Assembly (NCBI GenBank): GCA_965283955.1
Contig: CBDIQW010000002.1
Coordinates: 62,001 to 126,000, forward strand
DNA from: Emticicia sp965283955
Lineage (GTDB): Bacteria; Bacteroidota; Bacteroidia; Cytophagales; Spirosomataceae
Direction: 5' to 3'
Length of the DNA stretch: 64,000 bases
Below the pieces are notes generated by a model, which was not told where the DNA came from, made no database searches, and saw only the letters and a list, made by a program, of their open reading frames with translations. Made by a program: the position numbers and the translations under genes. This document shows, piece after piece, positions 1-9,298 of the stretch (its first letter is position 1; each line of letters starts with the position of its first letter).

Positions 1-41
1 CAATTAGACGAAGTATTAACAACTATCAAAAAAAAGAAAAA

Positions 42-572
42 ATGAAAACAGCATTACTTTTTGACTTTACAGTAAACAAAGCCAATAATACTGTGAATGT
101 GCAGCGAGAATTTAACGCCGACCTTGCATTGGTTTGGGAAGCTTGGACAAATCCTGAAATTCTTGACCAATGGTGGGCCCCAAAGCCTTATCAAAACAAA
201 ACCAAATCAATGGATTTTAGAGAGGGTGGTATGTGGTTGTATTGCATGGTTAGTCCAGCAGGAGAGGTGCATTGGTGCAAAAACGATTATCTAAAAATTG
301 ATTTCCAGAAAAGTTATACAGGTTTAGATGCCTTTTGCGATGAAAATGGCGTAGTAAATATGGAAATGCCCCGAACTCAATGGACAAATTCGTTTACTGC
401 CTCAGGCGACAAAACACTCGTAACAATAGTAGCTCAATATGAACGCCTTTCTGACCTTGAAAAAGTAATCGAAATGGGCTTCAAAGAAGGTTTCAGTATG
501 GCTCTCGAAAACCTTGACCAGTACATTGAGGCTAAATTTATGCTTCGTGAGCAAAAACAAAACCTCCAATAA
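42..572 (+). CDS. SRPBCC / AHSA1-like domain protein
   Basis: A 176-aa protein of the START-like SRPBCC fold (Activator of Hsp90 ATPase homologue 1-like), a family of small ligand-binding cavity proteins. The typical opening is visible: residues 18-46 carry VQREFNADLALVWEAWTNPE followed by DQWWAPK, then a REGG turn, and the C-terminal helix EMGFKEGFSMALENLDQYIE. The ATG at 42 is preceded by a purine-rich A/G stretch. It is the first gene of a plus-strand run with VOC, DoxX, SDR, DoxX and AraC genes. The last 12 residues look frayed because the reading frame runs into the VOC gene. The ligand cannot be inferred. Confidence 0.85.
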   Translation: MKTALLFDFTVNKANNTVNVQREFNADLALVWEAWTNPEILDQWWAPKPYQNKTKSMDFREGGMWLYCMVSPAGEVHWCKNDYLKIDFQKSYTGLDAFCDENGVVNMEMPRTQWTNSFTASGDKTLVTIVAQYERLSDLEKVIEMGFKEGFSMALENLDQYIEAKFMLREQKQNLQ

Positions 573-1023
573 AGCCAGAGTAACCAGTTATTTGAATTTT
601 GATGGCAACACCGAAGAAGCCTTTCTATTCTACAAAAAAGTTTTCAAATCAGAATTTATTGGCAAAGGTATCCAACGCTTTGGCGATATTCCTACCGATA
701 GTCCGCACCCACCCGTAGGAGAGAGCATCAAAAATATGATTTTGCACGTAGAACTCCCCATCACAGGTGGCCATGTATTGATGGGTACGGATGCTCCGAA
801 AGAAATGGGTTTTACGCTTACCAAAGGCAATAATATGCACTTGTGTATCGAACCAGAAACAAGAGAAGAAGCCGACCGATTATTCAACGAACTTTCGGTG
901 GATGGCAATGTGACGATGCCAATGGCTGATATGTTTTTTGGAGCGTATTTTGGCGAATTTTCTGATAAATACGGAATAAATTGGATGATAAATTATCAAA
1001 ATAGACAAGAAAATGAAAAATAA
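547..1023 (+). CDS. VOC family protein (PhnB / glyoxalase-like)
   Basis: About 158 aa of the vicinal oxygen chelate superfamily, PhnB-like subgroup. The family opening YLNFDGNTEEAFLFYKKVF is clear, followed by MGTDAP and the C-terminal FGAYFGEFSDKYGINWMINY. No ATG exists upstream of the conserved start. The GTG at 547 fits best and overlaps the end of the SRPBCC gene by 26 nt; a TTG at 514 is the alternative. It ends 11 nt inside the next gene, suggesting translational coupling. Enzymatic activity is not predictable from the sequence. Confidence 0.82.
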   Translation: MSKNKTSNKARVTSYLNFDGNTEEAFLFYKKVFKSEFIGKGIQRFGDIPTDSPHPPVGESIKNMILHVELPITGGHVLMGTDAPKEMGFTLTKGNNMHLCIEPETREEADRLFNELSVDGNVTMPMADMFFGAYFGEFSDKYGINWMINYQNRQENEK

Positions 1024-1390
1024 ACTAATATTTGTATTAGCGTTATTGTTTGGATTAATGATGGTGAACGCTGGCCTAAACAAGATTTTTAATTATATGC
1101 CAGCACCCGCAGATTTGCCCCAAAGCCTGCAAAAAGCATTCAATGCCTTTACAGAAATAGGTTGGCTAATGCCCTTGGTGGCAGTTGTAGAAATTATTGG
1201 TGGAATTTTATTCATTATTCCCCAAACAAGAGCCTTAGCGGCACTCATGTTGTTTCCGATAATTGTTGGTATATTACTCATCAATACTATTACGGATACT
1301 TCGGGAATGCCCATCGCATTGGTATTTGTGGCCGTCGAGCTTTGGGTAATTTTTGAAAATCGAGAAAAATATTTGGCTTTATTCATTTAA
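1013..1390 (+). CDS. DoxX-like membrane protein
   Basis: A 125-aa protein with four hydrophobic segments (residues 4-22, 50-68, 75-93 and 98-115), the usual size and topology of DoxX-family proteins. The N-terminal LALLFGLMMVNAGLNKIF and PLVAVVEIIGGILFIIPQTR are typical. The ATG at 1013 overlaps the VOC stop, so the three genes appear to be one transcription unit. A hairpin with a T-run follows at 1479. The exact role is unknown; related proteins are linked to redox stress or quinone pools. Confidence 0.8.
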   Translation: MKNKLIFVLALLFGLMMVNAGLNKIFNYMPAPADLPQSLQKAFNAFTEIGWLMPLVAVVEIIGGILFIIPQTRALAALMLFPIIVGILLINTITDTSGMPIALVFVAVELWVIFENREKYLALFI

Positions 1391-1478
1391 TAATGAGGCG
1401 TTCCCAAAGCTACAAAGGTTAAATATCATCATATATCAAATCAATACGCAAATTTCAGTATCGAAGTACTATTTTGAA

Positions 1479-1524
1479 TACTCCCTTACGGACTTAAATG
1501 TTAGTCTGCAAGGGAGTTTTATCT
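1479..1524 (+). terminator. Rho-independent terminator
   Basis: Arms ACTCCCTT (1480-1487) and AAGGGAGT (1510-1517) form a stem followed by TTTTATC. It lies 90 bp after the DoxX stop and closes the first three-gene unit. Confidence 0.75.
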
Positions 1525-1634
1525 TAAAAAACTGATTTCCTAATAAAATCCATTTTTGGCTACAACGAAAGTCGTTTCGGCTAAATCTGATTGTTAAAGT
1601 TACTGCAATTTTGCATCAACAAAATAACAAAACA

Positions 1635-2414
1635 ATGGATTTAAAAAATAGTACCATCCTCATTACTGGCGGAACAAGCGGAATCGGCTTGGAGCTTGTC
1701 AAACAACTAACCGAGCAAGGCTCAACTATCATTATTACAGGTCGAAGTCAACAAGCATTAGATGAAACCAAACGAAATTTTCCCAACGTTCATACTTTTC
1801 AGAGCGATGTAAGTAAGGCATCAGATATTGAGAAACTTTATACAGAAGTTACTCGTCAGTTTCCTGAAATGAACATTATTATCAATAACGCAGGGCAAAT
1901 GCGATTGATTGATTTGCAAGATACCCGCTTGGACTTAGAAAATATCAATCGTGAGGTTGCAACCAACCTTTCGGGAACAATCCAAATGGTTCATCAGTTT
2001 TTGCCGCAGCTAAGCAAGCAGAAATCGGCTGCCATCATCAATGTTTCTTCGGGAATTGCTTTCATGCCTTATTCGATTGCCCCAATTTACAGTGCCACCA
2101 AAGCGGCTGTGCGTGCTTACACACAGGCCTTGCGTTTGCAGTTGGAAGATACCAATGTGAAAGTTTTTGAGATGATTCCTCCTGGAGTAAAAACTAATCT
2201 TCAAAGCGATTGGGCAGTACAGCCAAATCCGAGTATGATGATGGACGTGGATAAAATGGTAAAAGTGGTGGTTGAAGGATTGCAAAAAGATACACCCGAA
2301 TTAAAGCCATTTTTGATTAATATTATAAAATTGATGAGCCGAATTGCCCCGAAACTGCTTTTAGGTTTTGGACACGGAGAGTTTAAAAAGGCTAAAAAGG
2401 AAAACAAATTGTAG
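1635..2414 (+). CDS. SDR family oxidoreductase (DltE-like)
   Basis: A 259-aa short-chain dehydrogenase/reductase using NAD(P)H. Visible motifs are the nucleotide-binding TGGTSGIG near residue 12, NNAG near residue 85, the catalytic Ser in NVSSG and the YSATK active-site motif near residue 155, followed by the PPGVKTNL loop. The C-terminal extension PFLINIIKLMSRIAPKLLL is typical of the DltE-like subgroup. The ATG at 1635 follows an A-rich leader. It is separated from the next DoxX gene by about 60 bp and is probably co-transcribed with it and with the AraC regulator. Confidence 0.9.
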   Translation: MDLKNSTILITGGTSGIGLELVKQLTEQGSTIIITGRSQQALDETKRNFPNVHTFQSDVSKASDIEKLYTEVTRQFPEMNIIINNAGQMRLIDLQDTRLDLENINREVATNLSGTIQMVHQFLPQLSKQKSAAIINVSSGIAFMPYSIAPIYSATKAAVRAYTQALRLQLEDTNVKVFEMIPPGVKTNLQSDWAVQPNPSMMMDVDKMVKVVVEGLQKDTPELKPFLINIIKLMSRIAPKLLLGFGHGEFKKAKKENKL

Positions 2415-2475
2415 TTTAACGTATTTGTGAATTTTTCAAATTTTGAGTAGTATTAACATCAAAAACAGACAAAAA

Positions 2476-2829
2476 ATGATAAAAAATATAATATCCCTCG
2501 TATTACTTGTAGTTTCGGTAGGTTTGAGTTTCAAACACGGTTGGGAAACATTTAACTACAAAAACAATCCACAATCGCTTAAAATGTTGAATGAATTGGG
2601 CATTTCGGAGGCATTTGTGCCAGTATTTGGTATTTTGACGATTTTAGTCGGCGTGCTTTTGATGATTCCGAGAACCTATTTTATCGGAAATGTACTAAAC
2701 GCCATGACAATCTTGCTGGTAATGGCTTTGGCAACTCGTGCGGGCAATTTCAAAATGGTTTTGATGGAAATTCCGTTTTTGGTTCTGCCATTAATTATGA
2801 TTTGGCTAAAATATCCTTTCAAAAACTGA
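2476..2829 (+). CDS. DoxX-like membrane protein
   Basis: A 117-aa protein with four predicted membrane segments, starting KNIISLVLLVVSVGLSFKHGWETF and containing FVPVFGILTILVGVLLMIPRTYFIGN, as in DoxX_2 proteins. It resembles the gene at 1013 in size and topology but diverges in sequence. It lies 5 bp before the AraC-type regulator. Confidence 0.75.
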   Translation: MIKNIISLVLLVVSVGLSFKHGWETFNYKNNPQSLKMLNELGISEAFVPVFGILTILVGVLLMIPRTYFIGNVLNAMTILLVMALATRAGNFKMVLMEIPFLVLPLIMIWLKYPFKN

Positions 2830-2834
2830 TTAAA

Positions 2835-3746
2835 ATGCAACAAATAAAAGTAAAAACAATCACCGAAGGGCATCGAATCATGGGTTTACCCAAACCAGTG
2901 CATCCGCTGGTTTCGGTGGTTCGGTATGCCGATATTCAAGCACCTGACATTGATGCTTCAACGGCAGCGTTTTTGTTCGATTTTTATTTCATTTCGCTCA
3001 AAAAAGGCTTTTGCAACAAACTGCATTACGGACAGCAAACATACGATTTTGACGAAGGAATGTTGATGTTTGTGGCCCCCAACCAAATCATGCGAGGGGC
3101 AGGGGCAAGTCCTGAAGATGACCTTACGGGTTGGGTGCTATTGGTGCATCCTGACCTGTTGTGGGGTACGCCGCTGGCGAATAAAATCAAGAAATATGAT
3201 TTTTTTGATTACGCAGTCAGCGAAGCCTTGTTTATGTCGGACAAAGAAGAGGCGACGATTAACGGCATCATTCAAAACATTGAAAACGAGTATCATTCAA
3301 ACATTGATAATTTCAGCCAAAATATCATAATTTCGCACCTTGAAACGCTACTCAACTACGCCGAACGCTTTTATCAACGGCAATTTATTACCCGAAAAAT
3401 TTCTAATCACCAAATTCTTGACCGATTGGAAAAACTACTGACTGATTATTTCAACGAAGAAGATTTGATTGCCAAAGGCTTGCCAACGGTGCAGTATATT
3501 TCTGAAAACCTAAATGTTTCGACAAGTTATCTGCGAGGTTTACTGAAAACATTAACAGGGCAAAGCACCCAGCAACACATTCACGATAAACTCATCGAAA
3601 AAGCCAAAGAACAACTTTCAACAACCCAGCTTTCAGTAAGTGAAATTGCCTACGATTTAGGTTTTGAGCATTCGCAGAGTTTTAGTAAGTTATTCAAAAG
3701 CAAAACCAACCAAAGTCCGCTCGAATTTCGGGCGAGTTTTAATTGA
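2835..3746 (+). CDS. AraC family transcriptional regulator
   Basis: A 303-aa regulator. The N-terminal 190 residues look like a cupin-type sensor domain (FDEGMLMFVAPNQIM). The C-terminal part carries the two AraC helix-turn-helix motifs: ISENLNVSTSYLRGLLK and the signature LSVSEIAYDLGFEHSQSFSKLFK ending SPLEFR. The ATG at 2835 comes 5 bp after the DoxX stop. It probably controls the SDR/DoxX genes upstream. Confidence 0.9.
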   Translation: MQQIKVKTITEGHRIMGLPKPVHPLVSVVRYADIQAPDIDASTAAFLFDFYFISLKKGFCNKLHYGQQTYDFDEGMLMFVAPNQIMRGAGASPEDDLTGWVLLVHPDLLWGTPLANKIKKYDFFDYAVSEALFMSDKEEATINGIIQNIENEYHSNIDNFSQNIIISHLETLLNYAERFYQRQFITRKISNHQILDRLEKLLTDYFNEEDLIAKGLPTVQYISENLNVSTSYLRGLLKTLTGQSTQQHIHDKLIEKAKEQLSTTQLSVSEIAYDLGFEHSQSFSKLFKSKTNQSPLEFRASFN

Positions 3747-3777
3747 ATGTAGAAAAAAATTTGAATTAAAAAGCAAA

Positions 3778-4149
3778 TCAAATACTTTTTAATTCAAAAT
3801 TTTTCACCGTCCCTGTACCTTTAAAACTTATTCGACAGCCCACAATATCACAGAGAGTTTGGGTGTAAGCTGCTGAATATATGGCTTTTCCATTTGTGAA
3901 AATTATTATTTGTCTATTTTTTACCGAACATTTTAATTCAATAAAATCTTTAAAATCGACTCCAAAAGCTGCCAAATTGTTGGTTTTACCATTAATTATT
4001 TGATTGCCTATCATTAAATTCAAATTCCCGATACAGCCTTTTATGCTAAGGGGAATATGAATTGTACCGTTTTGTGCCATGAGTGTAACTGTACTGTTTT
4101 GACAAATACCATCACCTACCGAAAAAGTATTTTTGAGTTTGACCTTCAT
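3778..4149 (-). pseudogene. 3' fragment of a gene cut by the IS3 element
   Basis: A 123-aa reading frame with no recognised catalytic motif; the C-terminus (GCRISFKGTGTVKNFELKSI) resembles the last strand of several Bacteroidota surface-protein domains. The frame stays open up to the IS end at 4158, only 8 bp upstream of the apparent ATG. The 5' part was therefore probably removed by the insertion. Alternatively it is a short intact hypothetical gene. Confidence 0.5.
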
Positions 4150-4544
4150 CTCAAACCGTATGCTACAAAGATAGCTTGACAGTTTCGGGTTAAGCCGAAT
4201 TTACAGGTTTTCTAATGTGATTAGAAAACCTGTAAATTCGTGTACGGATACCACCTAAGTCTCTGACTACCAATAGATTGATGAGCCTGCTTAGGTGTTC
4301 GGTAATCTAATGAGGCATGGGGTCGGTAATCATTATATGTCTTGATTACTCGTTCAATTACCTCCGAAGCCTCACAAAAAGAAATAAATCCCTTCACATT
4401 AAAATCTTCTTTTAAACTACGATTCAGACGTTCAGCCATCGGATTTTCATTGGGTTCGGCCGATGAACACATACTAATTTTCACATTTGCATCTCTCAAT
4501 AAATCCACATACGCCCATGAGCAGTACTGTACACCTCTGTCCGA

Positions 4545-4560
4545 CCGGGTCGCCGGAGCG
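4545..4560. other. GC-rich micro-insertion 1 (16 bp)
   Basis: CCGGGTCGCCGGAGCG lies between CCGA and ATGG, which are adjacent in copy 2. CCGG arms flank GTCG. Confidence 0.7.
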
Positions 4561-4665
4561 ATGGTGGATTAATTGTGTGGCTTTAGTGCGGGACTGTAAT
4601 GCCATTTTTAGAGCTAAAACTGGGTCCTTAGCATCCAACTTTTTTTGTAAAGACCAACCAACAAT

Positions 4666-4678
4666 TGGGCGCACTCCG
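4666..4678. other. GC-rich micro-insertion 2 (13 bp)
   Basis: TGGGCGCACTCCG interrupts a position continuous in copy 2 (near 6100). The core GGGCGCACTCCG recurs in the IS91 remnant at 16951. Confidence 0.7.
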
Positions 4679-4744
4679 CTTTTCGAGAAAAAGCATCCAT
4701 AATCAACGATAAATAAGCAAAGCCACGACCACACGAGAGATAAG

Positions 4745-4758
4745 ACTGGGCGTCCCCG
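4745..4758. other. GC-rich micro-insertion 3 (14 bp)
   Basis: ACTGGGCGTCCCCG is extra relative to copy 2 (near 6163). GGG and CCC arms flank CGTC. Confidence 0.65.
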
Positions 4759-5196
4759 TCATCTCGGATACCCACAACACTTCCGTTTCTGTTGGAATAA
4801 TATCTTTTACCAAATTTGGATACTTTTTCAAACAGTGGTCTGAATTGGTTGTAACCACTCTATGACCTTTCTTTCTGACCAATAAACCCTCTTTTTTTAG
4901 TAAATAATGTATCTTATCTCGACCCATTTTAATGAAATGGGAAGATAAAAAAGGCTTTAAAAGCTCATATAATTTAGCCGTACCAATACCAGGTATTCGC
5001 TTACGAATAGCCAATATTTAAGCAAAAACAGTATCAAATTCAAACGAAACCTTTTCTTTCTGCTTGATAGCCGCATACCAAGCCTGACGACTAAACCCAA
5101 ACAACGAACAGAGCAAACACATACCCAGCAAAGGGTAACGACAAGTCAGCTTTTCAACCGTTTGGGTGCGAACTTTTTTTTGATAGAGATATTCAT

Positions 5197-5213
5197 CCGT
5201 GAGGACGGCCCCG
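5197..5213. other. GC-rich micro-insertion 4 (about 16 bp)
   Basis: CCGTGAGGACGGCCCCG replaces a single base of copy 2 (near 6601). CCG/CGG arms flank TGAGGA. Confidence 0.6.
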
Positions 5214-5398
5214 GTTTCTTCGGCCACATCGACCAAAGTTTCCCATGCAACAGCCTTTAATTTGAAGAATTCTTTTTCTTTTTCAAGCAACTTGATTTTT
5301 GCTTCAAGTTCTTTGATTCGGGCGTTGTCTGATTTCATTTTCTTAGTTTTTTTAGGTTTAAGAAGGGGTAAAATTCGATGCTTAAAATACCGAATGGG

Positions 5399-5410
5399 CG
5401 GCATTCCGCG
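5399..5410. other. GC-rich micro-insertion 5 (12 bp)
   Basis: CGGCATTCCGCG is extra relative to copy 2 (near 6788). With the preceding GGG it forms GGGCGGCATTCCG, the same core as at 16951. Confidence 0.7.
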
Positions 5411-5639
5411 TTAAGATGTCGAACACACTTAAAATCCATCTGTAAACCAGTCTTCAATTCAGTAGAAGAGACCAGTCCAGCACGGTAACTTTCTACTACT
5501 TTTCGTAAGTAGGGTATGAAGTTACGATTTTTTTTATTTCTTTGTAAGTCCTTGATTATCATATATTTATATTATATATGTCAAGTCATTTTAGTAACAT
5601 ACTATTCGTATGCTACGAAGATAGCTTGACAGTTTCGGG

Positions 5640-6527
5640 TTAAGCCGAATTTACAGGTTTTCTAATCACATTAGAAAACCTTATTTTTTTATACGGATAC
5701 CACCTAAGTCTCTGACTACCAATAGATTGATGAGCTTGCTTAGGTGTTTTGTAATCTAATGAAGCATGCGGACGGTAATCATTATATGTCTTGATTACTC
5801 GTTCAATTACCTCCGAAGCCTCACAAAAAGAAATAAATCCCTTCACATTAAAATCATCTTTTAAAGTACGATTCAGGCGTTCAGCCATCGAATTTTCATT
5901 GGGTTCGGCCGAAGAACACATACTAATTTTCACATTTGCATCTCTCAATAAATCCACATACGCCCATGAGCAGTACTGTACACCTCTGTCCGAATGGTGG
6001 ATTAATTGTGTGGCTTTAGTGCGGGACTGTAACGCCATTTTTAGAGCTAAAACAGGACCCTTAGCATCCAACTTTTTTTGTAAAGACCAACCAACAATCT
6101 TTCGAGAAAAAGCATCCATAATCAACGATAAATAAGCAAAGCCACGACCACACGAGAGATAAGTCATGTCAGATACCCACAAAACCTCAGTTTCGGTTGG
6201 AATAATATCTTTTACTAAATTTGGATACTTTTTCAAGCAATGGTCAGAATTGGTCGTAACCACTCTACGACCCTTCTTTTTGACCAATAAACCCTCTTTT
6301 TTTAGTAAATAATGTATCTTATCTCGACCCATTTTAATGAAATGGGAAGACAGAAAAGGCTTTAAAAGCTCATACAATTTAGCCGTGCCAATACCAGGTA
6401 TTCGCTTACGAATAGCCAATATTTCAGCCAAAACAGCGTCAAATTCAAACGAAACCTTTTCTTTTTGCTTGATAGCCGCATACCAAGCCTGACGACTAAA
6501 CCCAAACAATGAACAGAGCAAACTCAT
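5640..6527 (-). CDS. IS3-family transposase OrfB (DDE integrase)
   Basis: 295 aa from the first in-frame ATG; the coding frame extends upstream to the frameshift site near 6580. It contains the HTH_21-like segment (LFGFSRQAWYAAIKQ), then the integrase core with all three acidic residues visible: Asp in WVSDMTYLSCGRG, Asp in HHSDRGVQYCSWAY and Glu in SMAERLNRTLKDDF, followed by YNDYRPHASLDYKTP. In the IS3 family the active product is an OrfAB fusion made by -1 frameshifting. Here an A8 run (T8 at 6579-6586 on the plus strand) lies at the junction and fits a slippery site. Confidence 0.88.
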   Translation of the reverse strand: MSLLCSLFGFSRQAWYAAIKQKEKVSFEFDAVLAEILAIRKRIPGIGTAKLYELLKPFLSSHFIKMGRDKIHYLLKKEGLLVKKKGRRVVTTNSDHCLKKYPNLVKDIIPTETEVLWVSDMTYLSCGRGFAYLSLIMDAFSRKIVGWSLQKKLDAKGPVLALKMALQSRTKATQLIHHSDRGVQYCSWAYVDLLRDANVKISMCSSAEPNENSMAERLNRTLKDDFNVKGFISFCEASEVIERVIKTYNDYRPHASLDYKTPKQAHQSIGSQRLRWYPYKKIRFSNVIRKPVNSA

Positions 6528-6550
6528 ACCCAGTAATGGGTAACGACAAG

Positions 6551-6938
6551 TCAGCTTTTCAACCGTTTGGGTGCGAACTTTTTTTTGATGGAAATATGCA
6601 TAGTTTCTTCAGCCACATCGACCAAAGTTTCCCACGCAACAGCCTTCAATTTGAAGAATTCTTTTTCTTTTTCAAGTAACTTAATTTTTGCCTCAAGTTC
6701 TTTAATTCGAGCATTGTCTGATTTCATTTTCTTAGTTTTTTTAGGTTTAAGAAGGGGTAAAATTCGATGCTTAAAATACCGAATGGGTCAGATGTCGAAC
6801 ACGCTTAAAATCCATCTGTAAACCAGTCTTCAATTCAGTAGAAGAGACCAGTCCAGCACGGTAACTTTCTACTACTTTTCGTAAGTAGGGTATGAAGTTA
6901 CGATTTTTTTTATTTCTTTGTAAGTACTTGATTATCAT
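6551..6938 (-). pseudogene. IS3-family OrfA, copy 2 (frame change near 6780)
   Basis: The ATG at 6938 starts a 55-aa frame (RKVVESYRAGLVSSTELKTG) that stops at 6771. A second frame begins as YFKHRILPLLKPK and continues through the coiled coil KSDNARIKELEAKIKLLEKE to a stop at 6551, after the A8 slippery run. A one-base shift near 6780 therefore separates the two halves of OrfA. The same discontinuity lies near the micro-insertion in copy 1. Confidence 0.6.
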
Positions 6939-7049
6939 ATATTTATATTATATATGTCAAGTTAAATTAGTAGCATATGATTTGTTTTATAATTTATCTT
7001 ATGTTAAATAAATAATAAACTCAACTATTTTAAAGTAATTTGTCTTTAT

Positions 7050-8218
7050 CTAATTTACCAATCCTAAATCCATTAAATGACCTAATACCTCTTTCAAATT
7101 ACAATGTATCCAACTTTGCTTGATAGATACATTTCCTCCTGCAGGTGTTACCATAAAATTTTGTTCAGTCATTAAATCATTTACTGATTCTGTCGAGCCT
7201 CTTTTGAGTGCTGGTGTTAATGATAATTTAATTTCTATAGAAACAACTGGTTTTAAGCCCTTTACTAAAACCAAATCCATCTCTGCACCATTGGTAGTTC
7301 TATAAAAAAATGGTTGAATTCCATCACTTAGCCGTTGAATGATTTGCTCAATTACATATCCTTCCCAAGATGCACCTGCAATCGGATTTTGTGTCAAATC
7401 TGCAAATGACCTAATGTTGTGTAGGTAGTGTAAATTTCCACTATCACGTATGTAAATTTTAGGGCTTTTAACTATTCTCTTACTTATATTAACAAACCAA
7501 GGCTCAAGTCTCCGAACCAAAAATGCTTACTCTAAAATATCTACATAACGCTGTACTGTCGTGTGCGTGATTCCAAGTGAGTTGCCAATCATAGAATAAT
7601 TTAATAATGACCCATGAATGTGTGAAATCATTCGAAGAAAATTGTTAGTCAGCATAGATCGGTTCGACATCCCAAGATTAGATAAATCTTGCTCCACATA
7701 GGTTTTGATAAAATTTTGCTGCCATTGTCTCCAGAATTTGTCTGTTGGGGCCAGTAGTGCATCAGGAAATCCTCCTCTTAACCAATGAGTATTCTCATCA
7801 ATACTTTCTTTTTTTATTTCCATACAGCTAATTGGTGGTAGCTCATGATACGCTACTCTACCAGCAAGTGATTCTGAACTCTTCTGTAAGAAGTCAGGAG
7901 ATGCCGAGCCTAACAATATAAATCTACCTGCTTTTCGATTTCGGTCAATCAACCCTCTTAGTTGTGGCAACAAAGGCAAATACCGTTGAATTTCATCAAT
8001 TACTATCGTTTTATCATGATTATTATCTATCACCCAAGTTGTATTATTAACAATCTTCGATTATCTCTAAATCAAAATATATTGAAGACCTATTTAATTG
8101 ATTCATTAGAGTCTTTACAAGTGTGGTTTTCCCTACTTGCCTTGGATATAATATTCCTACTACTGGGAAAAAATCTAAAGATTCTAACACTATCGATTCA
8201 AGGATTCTCTTAATCATT
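7050..8218 (-). pseudogene. DUF4143 AAA-type ATPase, decayed
   Basis: The pieces add up to one ATP-binding protein of the AAA_14/DUF4143 family. The first runs from ATG 8218 with a Walker A-like PRQVGKTTLVKTL and ends at a stop near 8050. The second (8033-7527) carries the Walker B-like KTIVIDEIQRYLPLLPQLRGLID. The third (7520-7050) is the DUF4143 C-terminal domain with EGYVIEQII and GAEMDLVLV. Frame changes at about 8050 and 7525 break it. Proteins of this family are common orphan ATPases in Bacteroidota; the function is unclear. Confidence 0.75.
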
Positions 8219-8367
8219 ATTAATGCAATTTGAATTTTTATAATGCAATTTACATGAATAATTTAAAAATTGTATTGATTTATACATTATTTTTTCTTTT
8301 ACATAAGCTGGATTTAGAGTATTCATTTTTAGGTATCAACTCTATAAATTGTAGCATCTAACAATAC
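8219..8367. other. AT-rich spacer
   Basis: The stretch lies between the decayed ATPase gene and the first parS-like palindrome. It is very AT-rich. No gene or clear regulatory element is visible. Confidence 0.4.
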
Positions 8368-8404
8368 TTTTTACAAAAGTGAAAGCGTTTCACTTTTGTA
8401 AAAA
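8368..8404. promoter_or_regulatory. parS-like centromere palindrome 1
   Basis: A 37-bp near-perfect palindrome with core AAAAGTGAAAGC/GTTTCACTTTT at 8375-8397. The same core recurs at 10353 and 10585, always around the par/rep genes. GTGAAA/TTTCAC half-sites are typical of ParB-bound parS sequences. The parB stop codon (TGA, 8390-8392) lies inside this site. Confidence 0.75.
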
Positions 8405-9286
8405 AACTTTCAATTCAGTTACTTTTCTAATTAATAAATCACAGTTTTTGGGTGTTTTCAATTGCCCAGTTAATTTCATAATTTCATTTATAAGCAATTG
8501 CTTATTATCTTCTATGTTGTTTTCAGTCCTCTCCTCCTCTATTCTAAGCAAACTATTCAATTCTTCTATATTCTTGATTTCACCTGCATTAAGGTTTAAA
8601 TCAGCCAAAGCTTGAATCGACTTTCTACTTACTTTGCTATTCCCTTGAAGAACCTCATTTCTTAAACCTTGAGAAAGTTTATCCATTCCATCCGCAAATT
8701 TCCCATCGTTTTTAATTGTGCGTGAAGTTACATTAAAGTTTTCAGCCAATTGCTCGGCAACGTTTACAGTGGCTTCTCCTTTCTGTGCCATCAACAAGGC
8801 ATTACCCCTACCCCCTTTTTGAGCATTATACTTTAAACCTCGGTAATATGATTCTTCTTCAAGTGTTAGATTTCTACGACCGATTTGCAAATCAATCATA
8901 TATTCTTTTACAGCATCAGTTGACTCAAAAACCTTTAAAGTTATTTTAAAGTCTATTTTATGTTTTTGGCATATCGTATAACGATTGTGGCCATCAACCA
9001 AAATATAAACAGGTTTTTCGTCTTCTCCCCTACCCAAATCATAATTTGTGGTTTCCCATAATACTAAAGCATCTTGACAACCATGGCTGATAATATTTTG
9101 CTCTAATTGAGAAAATTGTTCGTCTGTAAGAGGTCTGATGAAAGCCTTTAGCTCTGGTAATATTTCAATTCCAGATTTCACTCTTTCTACATCATTAAAA
9201 GCCCCTAATGCTGTTGGTTTAGCAATATTGTGTATAGCAGTGAGTTCTTGTGCTTTTTTCTTGAATAATTCTTTTTTCGATGCCAT
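8390..9286 (-). CDS. parB: ParB-like partition protein
   Basis: 298 aa. The ParB/Srx nuclease-like N-domain is visible as LTDEQFSQLEQNII, VDGHNRYTICQKH (the DGHxR box) and QIGRRNLTLEEESYYRG, followed by a central helix-turn-helix around AEQLAENFNVTSRTIKNDGKF. The C-terminal third is helical and likely dimerises. It lies 12 bp downstream of parA. It should bind the parS-like palindromes and work with ParA in plasmid segregation. The DGHNR box shows that CTP-dependent clamp formation, as in other ParB proteins, is plausible. Confidence 0.88.
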   Translation of the reverse strand: MASKKELFKKKAQELTAIHNIAKPTALGAFNDVERVKSGIEILPELKAFIRPLTDEQFSQLEQNIISHGCQDALVLWETTNYDLGRGEDEKPVYILVDGHNRYTICQKHKIDFKITLKVFESTDAVKEYMIDLQIGRRNLTLEEESYYRGLKYNAQKGGRGNALLMAQKGEATVNVAEQLAENFNVTSRTIKNDGKFADGMDKLSQGLRNEVLQGNSKVSRKSIQALADLNLNAGEIKNIEELNSLLRIEEERTENNIEDNKQLLINEIMKLTGQLKTPKNCDLLIRKVTELKVFLQK

Positions 9287-9298
9287 ATTTTTGAGAGG

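Larger units (their letters stand above)
4221..5014 (-). pseudogene. IS3-family transposase OrfB, copy 1, broken
   Basis: Three overlapping frames give the OrfB DDE integrase: IRKRIPGIGTAKLYELLKPF at the start, a broken DMTY region near 4750, and the NPMAERLNRSLKEDF (catalytic Glu) segment followed by YNDYRPHASLDYRTP. Micro-insertions at about 4545, 4666 and 4745 shift the frame, and the D-containing HSDRG motif is disrupted. No functional transposase can be made. Confidence 0.8.
5018..5562 (-). pseudogene. IS3-family OrfA / N-terminal OrfB, copy 1, broken
   Basis: The segment encodes the HTH-type OrfA start (MIIKDLQRNKKNRNF), then KMKSDNARIKELEAKIKLLEKEKEF, a leucine-zipper-like coiled coil typical of IS3 OrfA, then the OrfB start (LCSLFGFSRQAWYAAIKQKE). 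Insertions at about 5197 and 5399 alter the frames, and a TAA (instead of the sense codon in copy 2) ends the piece near 5018. Confidence 0.7.
4158..5602 (-). mobile_element. IS3-family element, copy 1 (degraded)
   Basis: The left end GTATGCTAC (4158) and right end (ending GTAACATAC at 5602) are imperfect terminal inverted repeats. The internal sequence is about 90% identical to copy 2 immediately downstream. Five GC-rich micro-insertions absent from copy 2 break the frames. No target duplication is seen: the left flank is AAACC and the right flank TATTC. Confidence 0.85.
5608..6978 (-). mobile_element. IS3-family element, copy 2
   Basis: Terminal repeats GTATGCTAC at 5608 and GTAGCATAT ending at 6978. 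Only 5 bp (TATTC) separate it from copy 1. It lacks the five micro-insertions and keeps a nearly complete OrfB. The right flank is GATTT, so no target duplication is obvious. Confidence 0.88.

Noticed and set aside
2010..2285. Minus-strand ORFs inside the SDR, DoxX and AraC genes.
   Set aside because: They are antisense shadows without start context or domain.
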